The notes under the pieces are model-generated. The model searched no databases and was not told the DNA's origin. It worked only from the letters and a program-made list of their open reading frames with translations. A program made the translations under genes and the position numbers. DNA of 64,000 nt from Nitrospira sp. (GTDB lineage Bacteria; Nitrospirota; Nitrospiria; Nitrospirales; Nitrospiraceae), in the NCBI GenBank assembly GCA_029194535.1, contig JARFXR010000001.1:1310721-1374720 (forward strand), given 5' to 3'. Below are positions 35,038 through 45,537 of the stretch, one piece after another (position 1 is the stretch's first letter; every line of letters begins with the position of its first letter).

Positions 35038-36599
35038 GCCGGCCGACAGAAGCAACAGCATCGGCTGCCGGCAGAGTCGTCGGCGGTGACGCCACGGTTC
35101 CGGGGCTTGCCGTCGTCGTCATGGCGGCGGGGCTCGGCAAGCGGATGAAGTCCAAGCATCCGAAAGTGCTGCACGCGGTCGCCGGCCGGGCCATGGTGCT
35201 GTACTCGATCGACGTGGGCGTGCGTGTGGCGGGCCACCGTGTGGCCGTTGTCGTCGGTCATCAGGCCGACCGGGTGCGACAAGCGATCGAAGCCGCCCTG
35301 CCGGTCCACGGCGGCCGTGCCCCGGTGGCGATTGTCGAGCAACGCGAGCAGCTGGGGACCGGGCATGCCGTCTTGCAGACCAGATCCGTCTTCAACGCGA
35401 CTGGGCAATCGGCGCCGGTCTGTTACCTCATCCTCAACGGCGACACGCCGCTGCTGCGGGAAGAGACGGTGCGGAGGCTGCTGCAGGTGCACCAGCAGGA
35501 ACGAGCGACCGTGACCATCCTTACGGCGAAGCTGGAGGATCCGAGCGGATACGGACGCGTCGTCCGCCAATCCGCCGACGGGCCCGTCTCGCGTATCGTC
35601 GAGGATCGCGACGCCGGTCCGGCCGAGAAAGCGATCAGGGAAATCAACGCGGGAACCTACGTTGTCGACGGCGGTTTTCTGTTTGCGGCGTTGGACCGAT
35701 TGGATCCGAGCAACGCGCAGGGGGAATACTACCTCACCGATATTTTGCAAGTGGCCGTCGCGCAAGAGCGTCGAGTGTGCGCGGTTACGCTCGACGATCC
35801 GGGCGAAGGGCTGGGCGTGAATTCACGCCGGCAGCTGGCGGAAGCCGAATTGATGCTGCGCCGCCAGATACGGGAGCATTGGTTGGACGCGGGAGTGACC
35901 ATGATCGATCCAGGTTCGACGTGGATCGACGCCGGCGTGTCGATTGGCAAGGATACGGTGCTCCATCCGTACGTGATGCTCGCCGGGAGGACGGTGCTCG
36001 GTGAGGATTGCGTCGTGCATGCGTTCACGCGGTTGACGGATTGCACCGTCGGTCACGGCGTGGAGATTCTCGGCCATTGTGTGTTCCGCGAGGCGCGGAT
36101 CGACGATCACGCGGCGTTGGGACCGTTCGCGCATCTCCGTCCCGGCGCTATCCTCAGGAAAAAGGCGAAGGTGGGAAATTTTGTGGAAATGAAACAAGCG
36201 GAGCTGGGTGAAGGATCAAAAGCCAATCACCTGACGTATTTGGGGGATGCCCGCATCGGGAAGGGCGTGAACATCGGGGCCGGAACGATCACCGTCAATT
36301 ACGACGGCGTGAAGAAGCATCAAACGGTCATCGGAGACAACGTGGCCGTCGGGAGCGACACGCAGCTGATCGCGCCGCTGACGGTCGGGGCAGGCGCCAT
36401 TATCGCGGCCGGCACGACAGTGACGGAGGATGTGCCGTCGGACGCATTGGTGATCGCCCGCGTGCCTCAAGTCAATCGCGCGGGCTGGGCCGCACGTCGC
36501 CGCGCCCTGTTGACGTCGCCTCAGGATACCGGCGCGCCATCGCCGGCCAAAACATCGAGGCCGCGGCCGACTGCGAGCCGGGCCAAGCGGCGGAGGTAA
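35034..36599 (+). CDS. glmU: Bifunctional UDP-N-acetylglucosamine pyrophosphorylase / glucosamine-1-phosphate acetyltransferase
   Basis: Acetylates glucosamine-1-phosphate and joins it to UTP to give UDP-GlcNAc, the precursor for peptidoglycan, LPS and polysaccharide. The 521-residue protein has an Ala/Gly-rich N-terminal extension of about 20 residues, the N-terminal nucleotidyltransferase domain starting MAAGLGKRMKSKHPKVLH (about residues 30-47), EQLGTGHAVL and LNGDTPLL, and the C-terminal left-handed beta-helix with NYDGVKKHQT and GDNVAVGSDTQL. I used the ATG at 35034 because it overlaps the DUF502 stop; the ORF could begin at 34992. glmS follows after 7 bases, so both glucosamine steps are together. 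Confidence 0.96.
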   Translation: MSRPTEATASAAGRVVGGDATVPGLAVVVMAAGLGKRMKSKHPKVLHAVAGRAMVLYSIDVGVRVAGHRVAVVVGHQADRVRQAIEAALPVHGGRAPVAIVEQREQLGTGHAVLQTRSVFNATGQSAPVCYLILNGDTPLLREETVRRLLQVHQQERATVTILTAKLEDPSGYGRVVRQSADGPVSRIVEDRDAGPAEKAIREINAGTYVVDGGFLFAALDRLDPSNAQGEYYLTDILQVAVAQERRVCAVTLDDPGEGLGVNSRRQLAEAELMLRRQIREHWLDAGVTMIDPGSTWIDAGVSIGKDTVLHPYVMLAGRTVLGEDCVVHAFTRLTDCTVGHGVEILGHCVFREARIDDHAALGPFAHLRPGAILRKKAKVGNFVEMKQAELGEGSKANHLTYLGDARIGKGVNIGAGTITVNYDGVKKHQTVIGDNVAVGSDTQLIAPLTVGAGAIIAAGTTVTEDVPSDALVIARVPQVNRAGWAARRRALLTSPQDTGAPSPAKTSRPRPTASRAKRRR

Positions 36600-36606
36600 G
36601 TCGCGT

Positions 36607-38436
36607 ATGTGTGGAATCGTCGGTTACGTCGGCGATCAGGAGGCGGTGCCGATCCTGATCGGGGGGCTCGCGAAGTTGGAATACCGCGGATACGATTCGG
36701 CGGGAGTCGCGGTCCTGCAAGGCCAGAAGATCGAAGTGCGGAGGAGCGTAGGAAAGCTGGCCAACCTTCAAAAATCGCTCAAGGACAAGGAGATGGCCGG
36801 CCTGGTCGGGATCGGCCACACCCGATGGGCGACGCACGGGAAGCCGTCTGAACAGAACGCGCATCCACATCGGTCGAAAAGCTGCGTCCTTGTGCACAAC
36901 GGAATTATCGAAAATTATCAACCGCTCAAGCAGCAGTTGGAGCGCGAAGGCTACAAGTTCCATTCGGACACGGATACAGAAGTTGTGGCGCACCTGATCG
37001 ACAAACATATGCAGAAGGGCCTGGGTTTGGCCGATGCGGTCCGGGCGGCGACGAAGGAAGTGCGGGGGAGCTATGCATTGGCCGTGATTTCCGAGCAGGA
37101 ACCCGGGACTCTGGTTGCGGCGAGGCTCGGCTGTCCGCTGGTCGTCGGCCGAGCGAAAAACGCCTCCTTCGTTGCGTCCGACGTGATGGCGATGCTGACG
37201 CACACGCGTGACGTGACCTATCTCGAGGAAGGTGACGTGGCCGTGGTGACCGCTTCCGATGTCCGCATGACGGATGCGGAAGGGCATGCCATGGTCAGAA
37301 AGCCGTCCAGGATCACCTGGGATGCGGCGGATGCGGAGAAAAGCGGATTTCCCCATTTCATGCTCAAGGAGATCCACGAGCAACCACAGACCATCTTGGA
37401 TACGATGCGCGGGCGGTACTCGTACGAAACCGGTGAAGCCGATCTGCCGGATATCGGATTGACGCCCAAGGAATTCGCGGCCGTGGACCGGATCTGGATC
37501 GTGGCTTGCGGAACGTCGTGGCATGCAGGTCTGGTCGGCAAGTATCTCTTCGAGGACATGGTGCGGACCCCGGTGCAAGTCGATATCGGGAGCGAATTCC
37601 GCTACCGCGACCCGCTGGTCGGCAAGAACGATCTGTTCCTGACGATTTCCCAATCCGGTGAGACCGCCGATACCCTTGCGGCCGCGCGGGAGGCCAAGCA
37701 GAAAGGCGCGCGCGTGGTGTCGATCGTGAACGTCGTCGGCAGCACCCTGGCGCGGGAGTCGGACGGTGTGTTGTACACCCATTGCGGACCGGAGATCGGG
37801 GTGGCGTCGACCAAGGCGTTCACGGCTCAATTGACCGCCCTGTATCTGATGGCCCTGCACCTGGCCCGCGTCCGCAATGTGATGAAGGAAGCCGACGGCA
37901 AGGCCTGGCTCGATCGACTGGTGCGCCTGCCTGTGCTGGTGGAAAGCGTCCTGCGGCGTGAAGCCGAGATCGTGGCGATCGCCAAACGATATTACAAGAA
38001 GCGTAATTTCCTCTTCTTGGGCCGAGGCATCAATTACCCGATTGCGCTGGAAGGTTCGCTCAAGCTCAAGGAAATCTCCTACATTCACGCGGAAGGGTAC
38101 GCGGCGGGCGAGATGAAGCATGGGCCAATCGCATTGATCGACCGGGGCATGCCGGTGGTGGTGCTGGCGCCTCGCGACCGGTTGTATGAAAAAACCGTCA
38201 GCAACCTCATGGAAGTCAAGGCCCGCCATGCTCCGGTCATTGCACTGGTGGCCGAAGGGGAGCGAGAATTGGGGAAGACCGCCGATGCGGTCTTTACGAT
38301 TCCCGAAACGCATCCGCTCATTTCGCCGATTCTGTTCACCATCCCGCTGCAGCTATTGGCCTATCATATTGCGGTGCTGCGCGGCGCGGACGTGGATCAG
38401 CCGAGGAATCTTGCGAAGAGCGTGACCGTAGAATAG
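36607..38436 (+). CDS. glmS: Glutamine-fructose-6-phosphate aminotransferase (isomerising)
   Basis: Makes glucosamine-6-phosphate from fructose-6-phosphate and glutamine. The 609-residue protein starts MCGIVGYVG, so Cys2 is the glutaminase nucleophile after Met removal. The N-terminal domain has HTRWATHGKPSEQNAHPH (near 73) and the C-terminal SIS domains carry CGTSWHAG (about 303), SQSGETADTLAA (about 348) and the closing DQPRNLAKSVTVE. GGAGG precedes the ATG. It is 7 bases after glmU. Repeat copy E follows it directly, before gatC. Confidence 0.97.
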   Translation: MCGIVGYVGDQEAVPILIGGLAKLEYRGYDSAGVAVLQGQKIEVRRSVGKLANLQKSLKDKEMAGLVGIGHTRWATHGKPSEQNAHPHRSKSCVLVHNGIIENYQPLKQQLEREGYKFHSDTDTEVVAHLIDKHMQKGLGLADAVRAATKEVRGSYALAVISEQEPGTLVAARLGCPLVVGRAKNASFVASDVMAMLTHTRDVTYLEEGDVAVVTASDVRMTDAEGHAMVRKPSRITWDAADAEKSGFPHFMLKEIHEQPQTILDTMRGRYSYETGEADLPDIGLTPKEFAAVDRIWIVACGTSWHAGLVGKYLFEDMVRTPVQVDIGSEFRYRDPLVGKNDLFLTISQSGETADTLAAAREAKQKGARVVSIVNVVGSTLARESDGVLYTHCGPEIGVASTKAFTAQLTALYLMALHLARVRNVMKEADGKAWLDRLVRLPVLVESVLRREAEIVAIAKRYYKKRNFLFLGRGINYPIALEGSLKLKEISYIHAEGYAAGEMKHGPIALIDRGMPVVVLAPRDRLYEKTVSNLMEVKARHAPVIALVAEGERELGKTADAVFTIPETHPLISPILFTIPLQLLAYHIAVLRGADVDQPRNLAKSVTVE

Positions 38437-38439
38437 TGG

Positions 38440-38525
38440 GATGTGGAAAATGGCGGACGCACCCCAGAGGGTACGCCTCGTTGTCGGGTTCCCTGCGGTC
38501 TTGCCGGAAGACCATTTTAAGCATC
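38440..38525. repeat. Intergenic repeat family member E
   Basis: Begins GATGTGGAAAATGGCGGACG and ends CCATTTTAAGCATC, aligning base for base with many positions of copy D, including CTGCGGTCTTGCCGGAAGACC against its GCGGCCTTGCTGGAGAGCCG. The ends form GATG/CATC. It fills most of the 111-base gap between glmS and gatC. Confidence 0.6.
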
Positions 38526-38547
38526 GCGAAGCCACGAGGAGGTAAGG

Positions 38548-38835
38548 GTGGAGATCACCAGACAAGAAGTCGAGAAGGTGGCGCAACTCGCGCGACTGGC
38601 CATCTCTCCGTCCGAGCAGGAGGCGTTCGCCCGGCAATTGAGTCAGATCCTGACCCACGTCGAGACGCTGAACCGGTACGAGACCGCGGGCGTCGAACCG
38701 ACGACGACAGTGCTGGGGCAGGTCAACGTGTTTCGGGAGGACATCGTCCGTGCGTCGTTGCCGGTGGATCTCGCGCTGGCCAATGCGCCGGAACGGGAAG
38801 CCGACGGATTCCTGGTGCCCAAGATTATCGAGTGA
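38548..38835 (+). CDS. gatC: Aspartyl/glutamyl-tRNA amidotransferase subunit C
   Basis: Small subunit of the GatCAB complex, which converts Glu-tRNA-Gln and/or Asp-tRNA-Asn to the amide forms. The 95-residue protein has the family pattern VEKVAQLARLAISPSEQEAF (about residues 7-26) and LNRYETAGVEPTT (about 45). It starts with GTG after GAGGAGGTAAGG. panD follows after a short gap, then gatA. gatB is 2.7 kb further on, so the subunits are clustered but interrupted. Confidence 0.94.
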   Translation: MEITRQEVEKVAQLARLAISPSEQEAFARQLSQILTHVETLNRYETAGVEPTTTVLGQVNVFREDIVRASLPVDLALANAPEREADGFLVPKIIE

Positions 38836-38868
38836 TTGCGAGATTCCTATCGAAAGGCTGAGGCGTTC

Positions 38869-39225
38869 ATGTTCCGACAAATGCTACGGTCGAAAATCCA
38901 TCGTGCGACGGTCACCGGCACGCATCTGGAGTACGAAGGCAGCCTGACGATCGATCAGGATCTGATGGAAGCTGCGGCCATTCTCCCGTATGAGGCGATC
39001 ATCTGCTCGAACTTGAATAACGGCGAACGCTTCATGACCTACGCGATCGCCGGCAGGCGAGGCAGCGGGGACATCGTGCTCAACGGCCCGACCGCGCGCA
39101 AGGCGGCGGTCGGCGACCAGATCATCATCTTTTGCTACGAATACTATGCCGAGGAAGAGATCAAGAAGCACGCGCCGAAAATCGTGCGCGTCAATGACAA
39201 GAACCGGATCGTGAACGGGAGTTAA
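38869..39225 (+). CDS. panD: Aspartate 1-decarboxylase proenzyme
   Basis: Makes beta-alanine for pantothenate from L-aspartate with a pyruvoyl cofactor. The 118-residue protein has the expected self-cleavage site Gly-Ser within LEYEGSLTID (about residues 21-30), and CSNLNNGERFMTYAI downstream (about 47). From the ATG at 38869 the length is normal; the upstream TTG at 38836 would add 11 unrelated residues and abut the gatC stop. It is placed between gatC and gatA, with no other pantothenate gene nearby. Confidence 0.95.
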   Translation: MFRQMLRSKIHRATVTGTHLEYEGSLTIDQDLMEAAAILPYEAIICSNLNNGERFMTYAIAGRRGSGDIVLNGPTARKAAVGDQIIIFCYEYYAEEEIKKHAPKIVRVNDKNRIVNGS

Positions 39226-39300
39226 AACTCGGATGCATGTGCGCCGGCGGGTGTAGAGGGCGTGCGTGGATCATCGTGAGGCAGCCCCGGGGATGACGTG

Positions 39301-40767
39301 ATGTCGATTTATAAGTTTTCGTTGTGCGATCTGCAAAAGAAATTCACCGCCGGCGAAGTAACCGCGGTCGAAATCGTGCGCGCCTATTCGTTACGGATCG
39401 GTCAGGTCGAGCAGAAGGTCAAGGCCTATGTGACGAGGACCCATGACTCGGCTTTGGCGCAGGCGGCGGCGCTGGACGAGAAGCTCAAGACCTGGCGCCA
39501 CACGACGCCGATGATGGGCATGCCTTTGGCGATCAAGGACAACCTGTGTACGGCCGGCGTGCCGACGACCTGCTCTTCCCGCATGCTCAAGGACTTTGTT
39601 CCGCCCTACGACGCTACGGTGGTCGCGAGGCTTCGAGAGCAGGAATACCTTCTTCTGGGGAAGACCAATCTTGACGAGTTCGCGATGGGGTCCTCTACCG
39701 AAAACTCAGCCTTCGGGCCCAGTCGAAATCCTTGGGATCTGCAGTGTGTACCAGGTGGGTCGAGCGGCGGCTCGGCTGCGGCCGTGGCCGCTGACGAATG
39801 CGTGGCCGCTCTGGGGTCCGATACCGGCGGATCGATCCGCCAGCCCGCGGCGTTCTGCGGAGTGGTCGGCATGAAGCCGACGTATGGGCGTGTCTCGCGC
39901 TACGGACTCGTCGCCTTCGCGTCCTCCCTGGACCAAATCGGTCCGATCACGAAATGCGTCGCCGACGCCGCGTATCTCCTCGGTGTCATCGCCGGGCACG
40001 ATCCGATGGACTCCACCTCCGCCGATCTTCCCGTGCCGGATTACATGAAGGCGCTGAAGAAGAGGGACCTCAAGAAGCTCAAAGTGGGTGTGCCCATGGA
40101 ATTCTTCGGCGAAGGGCTGGATTCTGAAGTCGAGCAGGCCGTCAGAGCCGCCGTTGAGGAACTCAAGGGCCTCGGGGCCGACATCAAGGAGATTCAACTC
40201 CCGCGGACCGATGCGGCAGTCGCGGTGTATTACGTGATCGCGACCGCAGAGGCCAGTTCCAACCTCGCACGATTTGACGGCGTGAAGTTCGGGTTGCGAG
40301 CCAAGGAAACGAAGGATCTCTTGGATCTGTATATGAAGACGCGGCAGGAAGGCTTCGGACCGGAAGTGAAACGACGGATCATGTTGGGCACCTACGCCCT
40401 GAGCTCAGGGTACTATGAGGCCTATTACGGGAAAGCTCAGGCGGTGCAGACGCTCATTCGTCAGGACTTCTCCGAGGCATTCAGTAATGTGGACTTGATC
40501 GTGACGCCCGTGACGCCCACTCCTGCGTTCAAACTCGGGGCCAAGGCCGAAGATCCCCTGCAGATGTACTTGTCGGACATTTTCACCATTTCGGTCAATC
40601 TGGCTGGGCTGCCGGCCATTGCCTTGCCCTGCGGGTTCAGCAAGGCCCGTCTGCCGATCGGCCTGCAGATCATCGGCCGTGCCTTTGAAGAAGAGACGGT
40701 GCTTCGAGCGGCCCACGCGTATGAGCAAGCGACCCAATGGCACCAGAAGAAACCCATCGTTCGCTAG
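39301..40767 (+). CDS. gatA: Aspartyl/glutamyl-tRNA amidotransferase subunit A
   Basis: Glutaminase (amidase-signature) subunit of GatCAB that supplies ammonia. The 488-residue protein has the Ser-cisSer-Lys triad: Lys in AIKDNLC (near 78), cis-Ser in [12 protein letters not shown] (about 152-163) and Ser in [13 protein letters not shown] (about 170-182). The ATG at 39301 is preferred to the overlapping GTG at 39298. It follows panD by 75 bases; a GGGG stretch is the only ribosome-like signal. Confidence 0.96.
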   Translation: MSIYKFSLCDLQKKFTAGEVTAVEIVRAYSLRIGQVEQKVKAYVTRTHDSALAQAAALDEKLKTWRHTTPMMGMPLAIKDNLCTAGVPTTCSSRMLKDFVPPYDATVVARLREQEYLLLGKTNLDEFAMGSSTENSAFGPSRNPWDLQCVPGGSSGGSAAAVAADECVAALGSDTGGSIRQPAAFCGVVGMKPTYGRVSRYGLVAFASSLDQIGPITKCVADAAYLLGVIAGHDPMDSTSADLPVPDYMKALKKRDLKKLKVGVPMEFFGEGLDSEVEQAVRAAVEELKGLGADIKEIQLPRTDAAVAVYYVIATAEASSNLARFDGVKFGLRAKETKDLLDLYMKTRQEGFGPEVKRRIMLGTYALSSGYYEAYYGKAQAVQTLIRQDFSEAFSNVDLIVTPVTPTPAFKLGAKAEDPLQMYLSDIFTISVNLAGLPAIALPCGFSKARLPIGLQIIGRAFEEETVLRAAHAYEQATQWHQKKPIVR

Positions 40768-40791
40768 ATCCGGAAGTCGGAGGACCAGAGC

Positions 40792-41199
40792 ATGAACGCC
40801 GTTGAAATCGCCGCCATTCTGATCGCCGCCGCCTTTGCCGTCCTGGTCGGTTATTTGGTGCCGTTGCTGATACAGTTGCGCAAAACGGTCGCCGAGTCCG
40901 AGCAATTGCTCTCCAAAATGAACACCGACATGCCGGCGCTTGTATCGGAGCTGCGAGCGATGAGCCAGAATCTCAATGACCTGACGGAGCAGGCTCGTGG
41001 CGGGGTGGAGCACGCCTCGTTGCTGTTGCACGCGGTCGGAGAAGTCGGAGAATCCGTTCAGCAAGTTCACAACGCCGTTCGAGGATCGAGCGGCGCGCTT
41101 CTGACCAACGTGGCGAGCGTTGTGGCAGGACTCAAAGCCGCGACGCACATCATGCGGGAGCGATACCGAAGGGAAGGAGAACCACACAATGGCGGATAA
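40792..41199 (+). CDS. DUF948-type membrane-anchored protein
   Basis: A 135-residue protein with an N-terminal hydrophobic segment (IAAILIAAAFAVLVGYLVPLL) followed by a helical, probably coiled-coil part (QLRKTVAESEQLLSKMNTDM and LRAMSQNLNDLTEQARGGVE). This layout fits the DUF948 group, of unknown function. It is followed by a YtxH-like gene that overlaps its end by 11 bases; such DUF948-YtxH pairs are common. Its role in this gatA-gatB interval is not known. Confidence 0.75.
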   Translation: MNAVEIAAILIAAAFAVLVGYLVPLLIQLRKTVAESEQLLSKMNTDMPALVSELRAMSQNLNDLTEQARGGVEHASLLLHAVGEVGESVQQVHNAVRGSSGALLTNVASVVAGLKAATHIMRERYRREGEPHNGG

Positions 41200-41500
41200 T
41201 CACGGATCGGCGGCGGGCGTGGTGTTGGCGTTTCTGAGCGGCGCGGCGTTGGGAGCTGTGGCGGGGTTGCTGTTGGCGCCCCGGTCGGGTCGCGATTCAC
41301 GGGAGTTGCTCCGCGGCTATGCCAGGCAAGCGGAGGACAGTTTGCGTGATTTGGCCGGTCAGGCCGGTGAAACGATCGAAGGCGCGATCGATCAGGGGAA
41401 GGAATTCGTCGAAGCCAAGAAGTCCGTATTGCGTGAGGCATTCGAAGCGGGACGAGAGGCTGTAAAGCGGGAGCGGGATCGGGTTCGAGGAGAAGGGTGA
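41189..41500 (+). CDS. YtxH-domain protein
   Basis: A 103-residue protein starting at the ATG at 41189 after GAAGGAGAA. A Gly/Ala-rich hydrophobic segment ([20 protein letters not shown]) is followed by [14 protein letters not shown] and a helical Lys/Arg/Glu-rich tail ([18 protein letters not shown]), as in the YtxH group of general-stress proteins in Firmicutes. It lies between DUF948 and gatB, overlapping the former by 11 bases. The stress link comes from other bacteria and is not shown here. Confidence 0.75.
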   Translation: MADNHGSAAGVVLAFLSGAALGAVAGLLLAPRSGRDSRELLRGYARQAEDSLRDLAGQAGETIEGAIDQGKEFVEAKKSVLREAFEAGREAVKRERDRVRGEG

Positions 41501-41507
41501 CGCGCGC

Positions 41508-42944
41508 GTGAGTTACGAGGTCGTCATCGGCGTCGAGGTGCATGCCCAGCTGCGGACCAAGTCCAAGATGTTCTGCGGGTGCGGGACGACCTTCGGGCTG
41601 CCGGCGAACAGCCAGACCTGCCCTGTCTGCTTGGGATTGCCGGGCTCCTTGCCGGTGATCAACAGGGCCGCGGTCGAAATGGCTGTTCGTGCCGGATTGG
41701 CGCTGAACTGCACCATCGCTTCTGCCAACCGATTCGCCAGGAAGAATTACTTCTATCCGGACTTACCGAAGGGCTACCAGATATCCCAGTATGAGGCGCC
41801 GATTTGTGAACGGGGATGGATCGACATCGCCGCAGGAGACGTCCGAAAGCGGGTCCGCATCCGGAGAGCTCATCTGGAAGAAGATGCCGGAAAGAGTGTG
41901 CACGAAACGGCCGCGGGCGGCAGTCGTGTAGATCTCAACCGTGCCGGCACTCCGCTGCTCGAAATCGTCACGGAGCCGGACATGCGTTCGGCGGAAGAAG
42001 TTGTCGCCTATCTAAAAGGGCTTCGGGATATCCTGATGTATCTCGAGATTTGCGACGGAAATATGGAAGAAGGCAGTTTTCGCTGCGAGCCCAATCTCTC
42101 GCTTCGCCCTCTCGGACAGCAAGAGTTCGGTACGAAGGTCGAGTTGAAGAACATCAATTCGTTCAAGTACGTCAAAGACGCGATCGAATATGAAGTGAAG
42201 CGGCAGACCAAGGTCTTGAGCGACGGCGGCGCCATCCGACAGGAAACGCGCCTGTGGAACCTGGATCGCGGAGAAACTGCGGTCATGCGGAGCAAGGAGG
42301 AAGCACATGACTATCGCTATTTCCCGGATCCTGATTTGGTGCCGCTGAAGCTTGACGCCGAATGGGTTCAAGATTTCCGCGGGGGCGTCCCGGAATTGCC
42401 GGCCGCCCGCGCCCGGCGCTTCGTCAACGAGTACGGGTTGCCTGAATATGACGCCGGCCTCCTCACCGCCTCCAAGGCCATGGCGGACTATTTCGAGGGT
42501 TGTGTCGGTCTGTTCAATCACCCGAAGACGATCAGCAATTGGGTGATGGGAGAACTCACCAGGGAACTGAACAATGCGGGAGCCGAGGTTGGCGCGTCCG
42601 CGGTTTCTCCGGAACGACTCGTCGACCTGCTGGCAATGGTGGATCGCGGTACCGTCAGTTTGAAAGTCGCGCGCGAAATTTTTCCCGAGTTATACCAGAG
42701 CGGAAAATCCGCGGAGGAGATCGTTCGAGACAAGGGGCTCACACAGGTATCCGACGAAGGGACGCTGGAAGCGATCATCGCCGACGTACTGGCGAGGAGT
42801 CCAGCGCAGGTGGCCCAGTTCAAGGAAGGCAAGCACCAAGTGCTGGGGTTCTTGGTCGGTCAGGTGATGAAGGCCAGCGGAGGGAAGGCGAACCCCGGTA
42901 AGGTGAATGAACTGCTCAAGAGCAAGCTGGGAGTTTCTCGATGA
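41508..42944 (+). CDS. gatB: Aspartyl/glutamyl-tRNA amidotransferase subunit B
   Basis: tRNA-binding and transamidating subunit of GatCAB. The 478-residue protein starts [13 protein letters not shown] (about residues 3-15), contains the zinc Cys cluster C-G-C-x(n)[12 protein letters not shown] (about 24-50), and [12 protein letters not shown] (about 86). The C-terminal helical YqeY-like tRNA-binding part (about 330-478) ends [10 protein letters not shown]. The GTG start follows GAGGAGAAGGG. It lies 7 bases after the YtxH gene and 48 bases before eno. Confidence 0.96.
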   Translation: MSYEVVIGVEVHAQLRTKSKMFCGCGTTFGLPANSQTCPVCLGLPGSLPVINRAAVEMAVRAGLALNCTIASANRFARKNYFYPDLPKGYQISQYEAPICERGWIDIAAGDVRKRVRIRRAHLEEDAGKSVHETAAGGSRVDLNRAGTPLLEIVTEPDMRSAEEVVAYLKGLRDILMYLEICDGNMEEGSFRCEPNLSLRPLGQQEFGTKVELKNINSFKYVKDAIEYEVKRQTKVLSDGGAIRQETRLWNLDRGETAVMRSKEEAHDYRYFPDPDLVPLKLDAEWVQDFRGGVPELPAARARRFVNEYGLPEYDAGLLTASKAMADYFEGCVGLFNHPKTISNWVMGELTRELNNAGAEVGASAVSPERLVDLLAMVDRGTVSLKVAREIFPELYQSGKSAEEIVRDKGLTQVSDEGTLEAIIADVLARSPAQVAQFKEGKHQVLGFLVGQVMKASGGKANPGKVNELLKSKLGVSR

Positions 42945-42971
42945 TGTGGAGCGGAGTGTCAACCATGATGA

Positions 42972-44279
<1,308 letters not shown>

Positions 44280-44288
44280 CGATCGTTC

Positions 44289-44639
44289 ATGCTCATTAAG
44301 CAGAACAGAGGCAAGCAATGGTTGGACTGGCAACGGCGCTTCGTCACTGGCGCGCAGTACGCCTGCCTGGGTCTGTGTCTGCTTCTTCTGCTGGCTTTAT
44401 GTTTCGGCGAGATGGGGCTGCCTCGCTATTTCGCCATGAGGGACCATGCCCGACAGCTTGAGGTTGAGATCCTCGATCTCCAGCGGGGGGTCAGAGGATT
44501 CCGCGGCGATATTGATCGACTAGAGCATGACCCGCTGAAGATCGAGCAATTGGCCCGAGAGCAGCTTGGATATCTGCGCAAAGGCGAAACGGTCTATCAA
44601 TTGCTTCCGGAAATGTCTCAAGATCGATCCAGGCCGTGA
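44289..44639 (+). CDS. FtsB/DivIC-like septum formation initiator
   Basis: Small bitopic membrane protein of the divisome. The 116-residue protein has a basic N-terminus (KQNRGKQWLDWQRR), one hydrophobic segment (about 23-45: AQYACLGLCLLLLLALCFG), and a coiled-coil periplasmic part (AMRDHARQLEVEILDLQRGV). It ends in EQLGYLRKGETVYQL, close to the FtsB/DivIC pattern AREELGYVRPGE. In E. coli ftsB is also near eno (eno-ftsB), a synteny kept here. It is followed 4 bases later by era. Confidence 0.88.
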   Translation: MLIKQNRGKQWLDWQRRFVTGAQYACLGLCLLLLLALCFGEMGLPRYFAMRDHARQLEVEILDLQRGVRGFRGDIDRLEHDPLKIEQLAREQLGYLRKGETVYQLLPEMSQDRSRP

Positions 44640-44643
44640 TGCG

Positions 44644-45528
44644 ATGAAATTCGGGACGGTGGTCATCGTCGGGCGGTCGAATGTGGGGAAATCCACATTG
44701 CTGAATCGGTTGCTCAGGGAAAAGATTGCGATCGTATCGGAAAAGCCACAGACCACCAGGACAAGAATCCTCGGGGTGGTTCATGCTCTCGGTGCCCAGA
44801 TCGCGCTCCTGGATACCCCGGGTATCCACCGGCCTGAGCACTTACTGAATCGTCGGATGGTTCGAACCACCCTCGAGACGCTTGAGGAAGCCGATCTGCT
44901 CTTTGTGCTCATGGATGCCACGAGTCTTCCTGGCCCCAGCGATTTGTTGGTGCTGGATCATGTCAAGACCGCCGTTCACAAACAGGCCAGACCGGTGATG
45001 TTAGTTTTGAACAAGATCGATCTGGTGAATAAGATGAAGCTGTTGCCGGTTATCGACACCTATGCCCGGTTGTATTCATGGGTCGAGGTCGTTCCGGTCT
45101 CGGCTGAGACCGGTGAGAACGTTGAACGGCTGCTTGACGTGACGGTGGCCCACCTTCCGGTGGGAGATGCCGTGTACGACGAGGAAACGATCACCGATCA
45201 GTCCATGCGGACGTTGGCTGCGGAGATGATCAGGGAGAAACTGCTGCGGCAGACGTATGAGGAAGTGCCGCATTCGATCGCGGTCGAAATCGATCAGTTC
45301 GTCGAAGAAGGGAAGCGGGCGCGGATCAGCGCTTCGGTTCTGGTCGAACGCGAGTCGCATAAGGCCATCGTCATCGGCAAGCGTGGCGAACGGCTAAAAG
45401 CGATAGGAACCGAGGCGCGGATCGAGATGGAGCGTGTGTTCGGCATGAAGGTATTTCTGGAGGTGTGGGTGAAAGTGCGGGAAGCCTGGCGGGAAGACGA
45501 GCACGCATTGAGGGAATTGGGGTACTGA
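44644..45528 (+). CDS. era: Era GTPase
   Basis: Ribosome-assembly GTPase that binds 16S rRNA. The 294-residue protein has the G1 motif GRSNVGKST (about residues 9-17), the switch region TRTRILG (about 38), G3 as DTPGI (about 59), G4 as NKID (about 122) and a C-terminal KH-domain (IVIGKRGERLKAIG near 240). I used the ATG at 44644; the ORF continues 26 codons upstream in the ftsB-like gene. GATGCGATGAAA at the junction shows overlapping stop and start signals. Confidence 0.95.
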   Translation: MKFGTVVIVGRSNVGKSTLLNRLLREKIAIVSEKPQTTRTRILGVVHALGAQIALLDTPGIHRPEHLLNRRMVRTTLETLEEADLLFVLMDATSLPGPSDLLVLDHVKTAVHKQARPVMLVLNKIDLVNKMKLLPVIDTYARLYSWVEVVPVSAETGENVERLLDVTVAHLPVGDAVYDEETITDQSMRTLAAEMIREKLLRQTYEEVPHSIAVEIDQFVEEGKRARISASVLVERESHKAIVIGKRGERLKAIGTEARIEMERVFGMKVFLEVWVKVREAWREDEHALRELGY

Positions 45529-45537
45529 GAAGCCAAG

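Noticed and set aside
36472-38313. Long antisense open frame opposite glmS
   Set aside because: Same kind of shadow; glmS is certain on the other strand.
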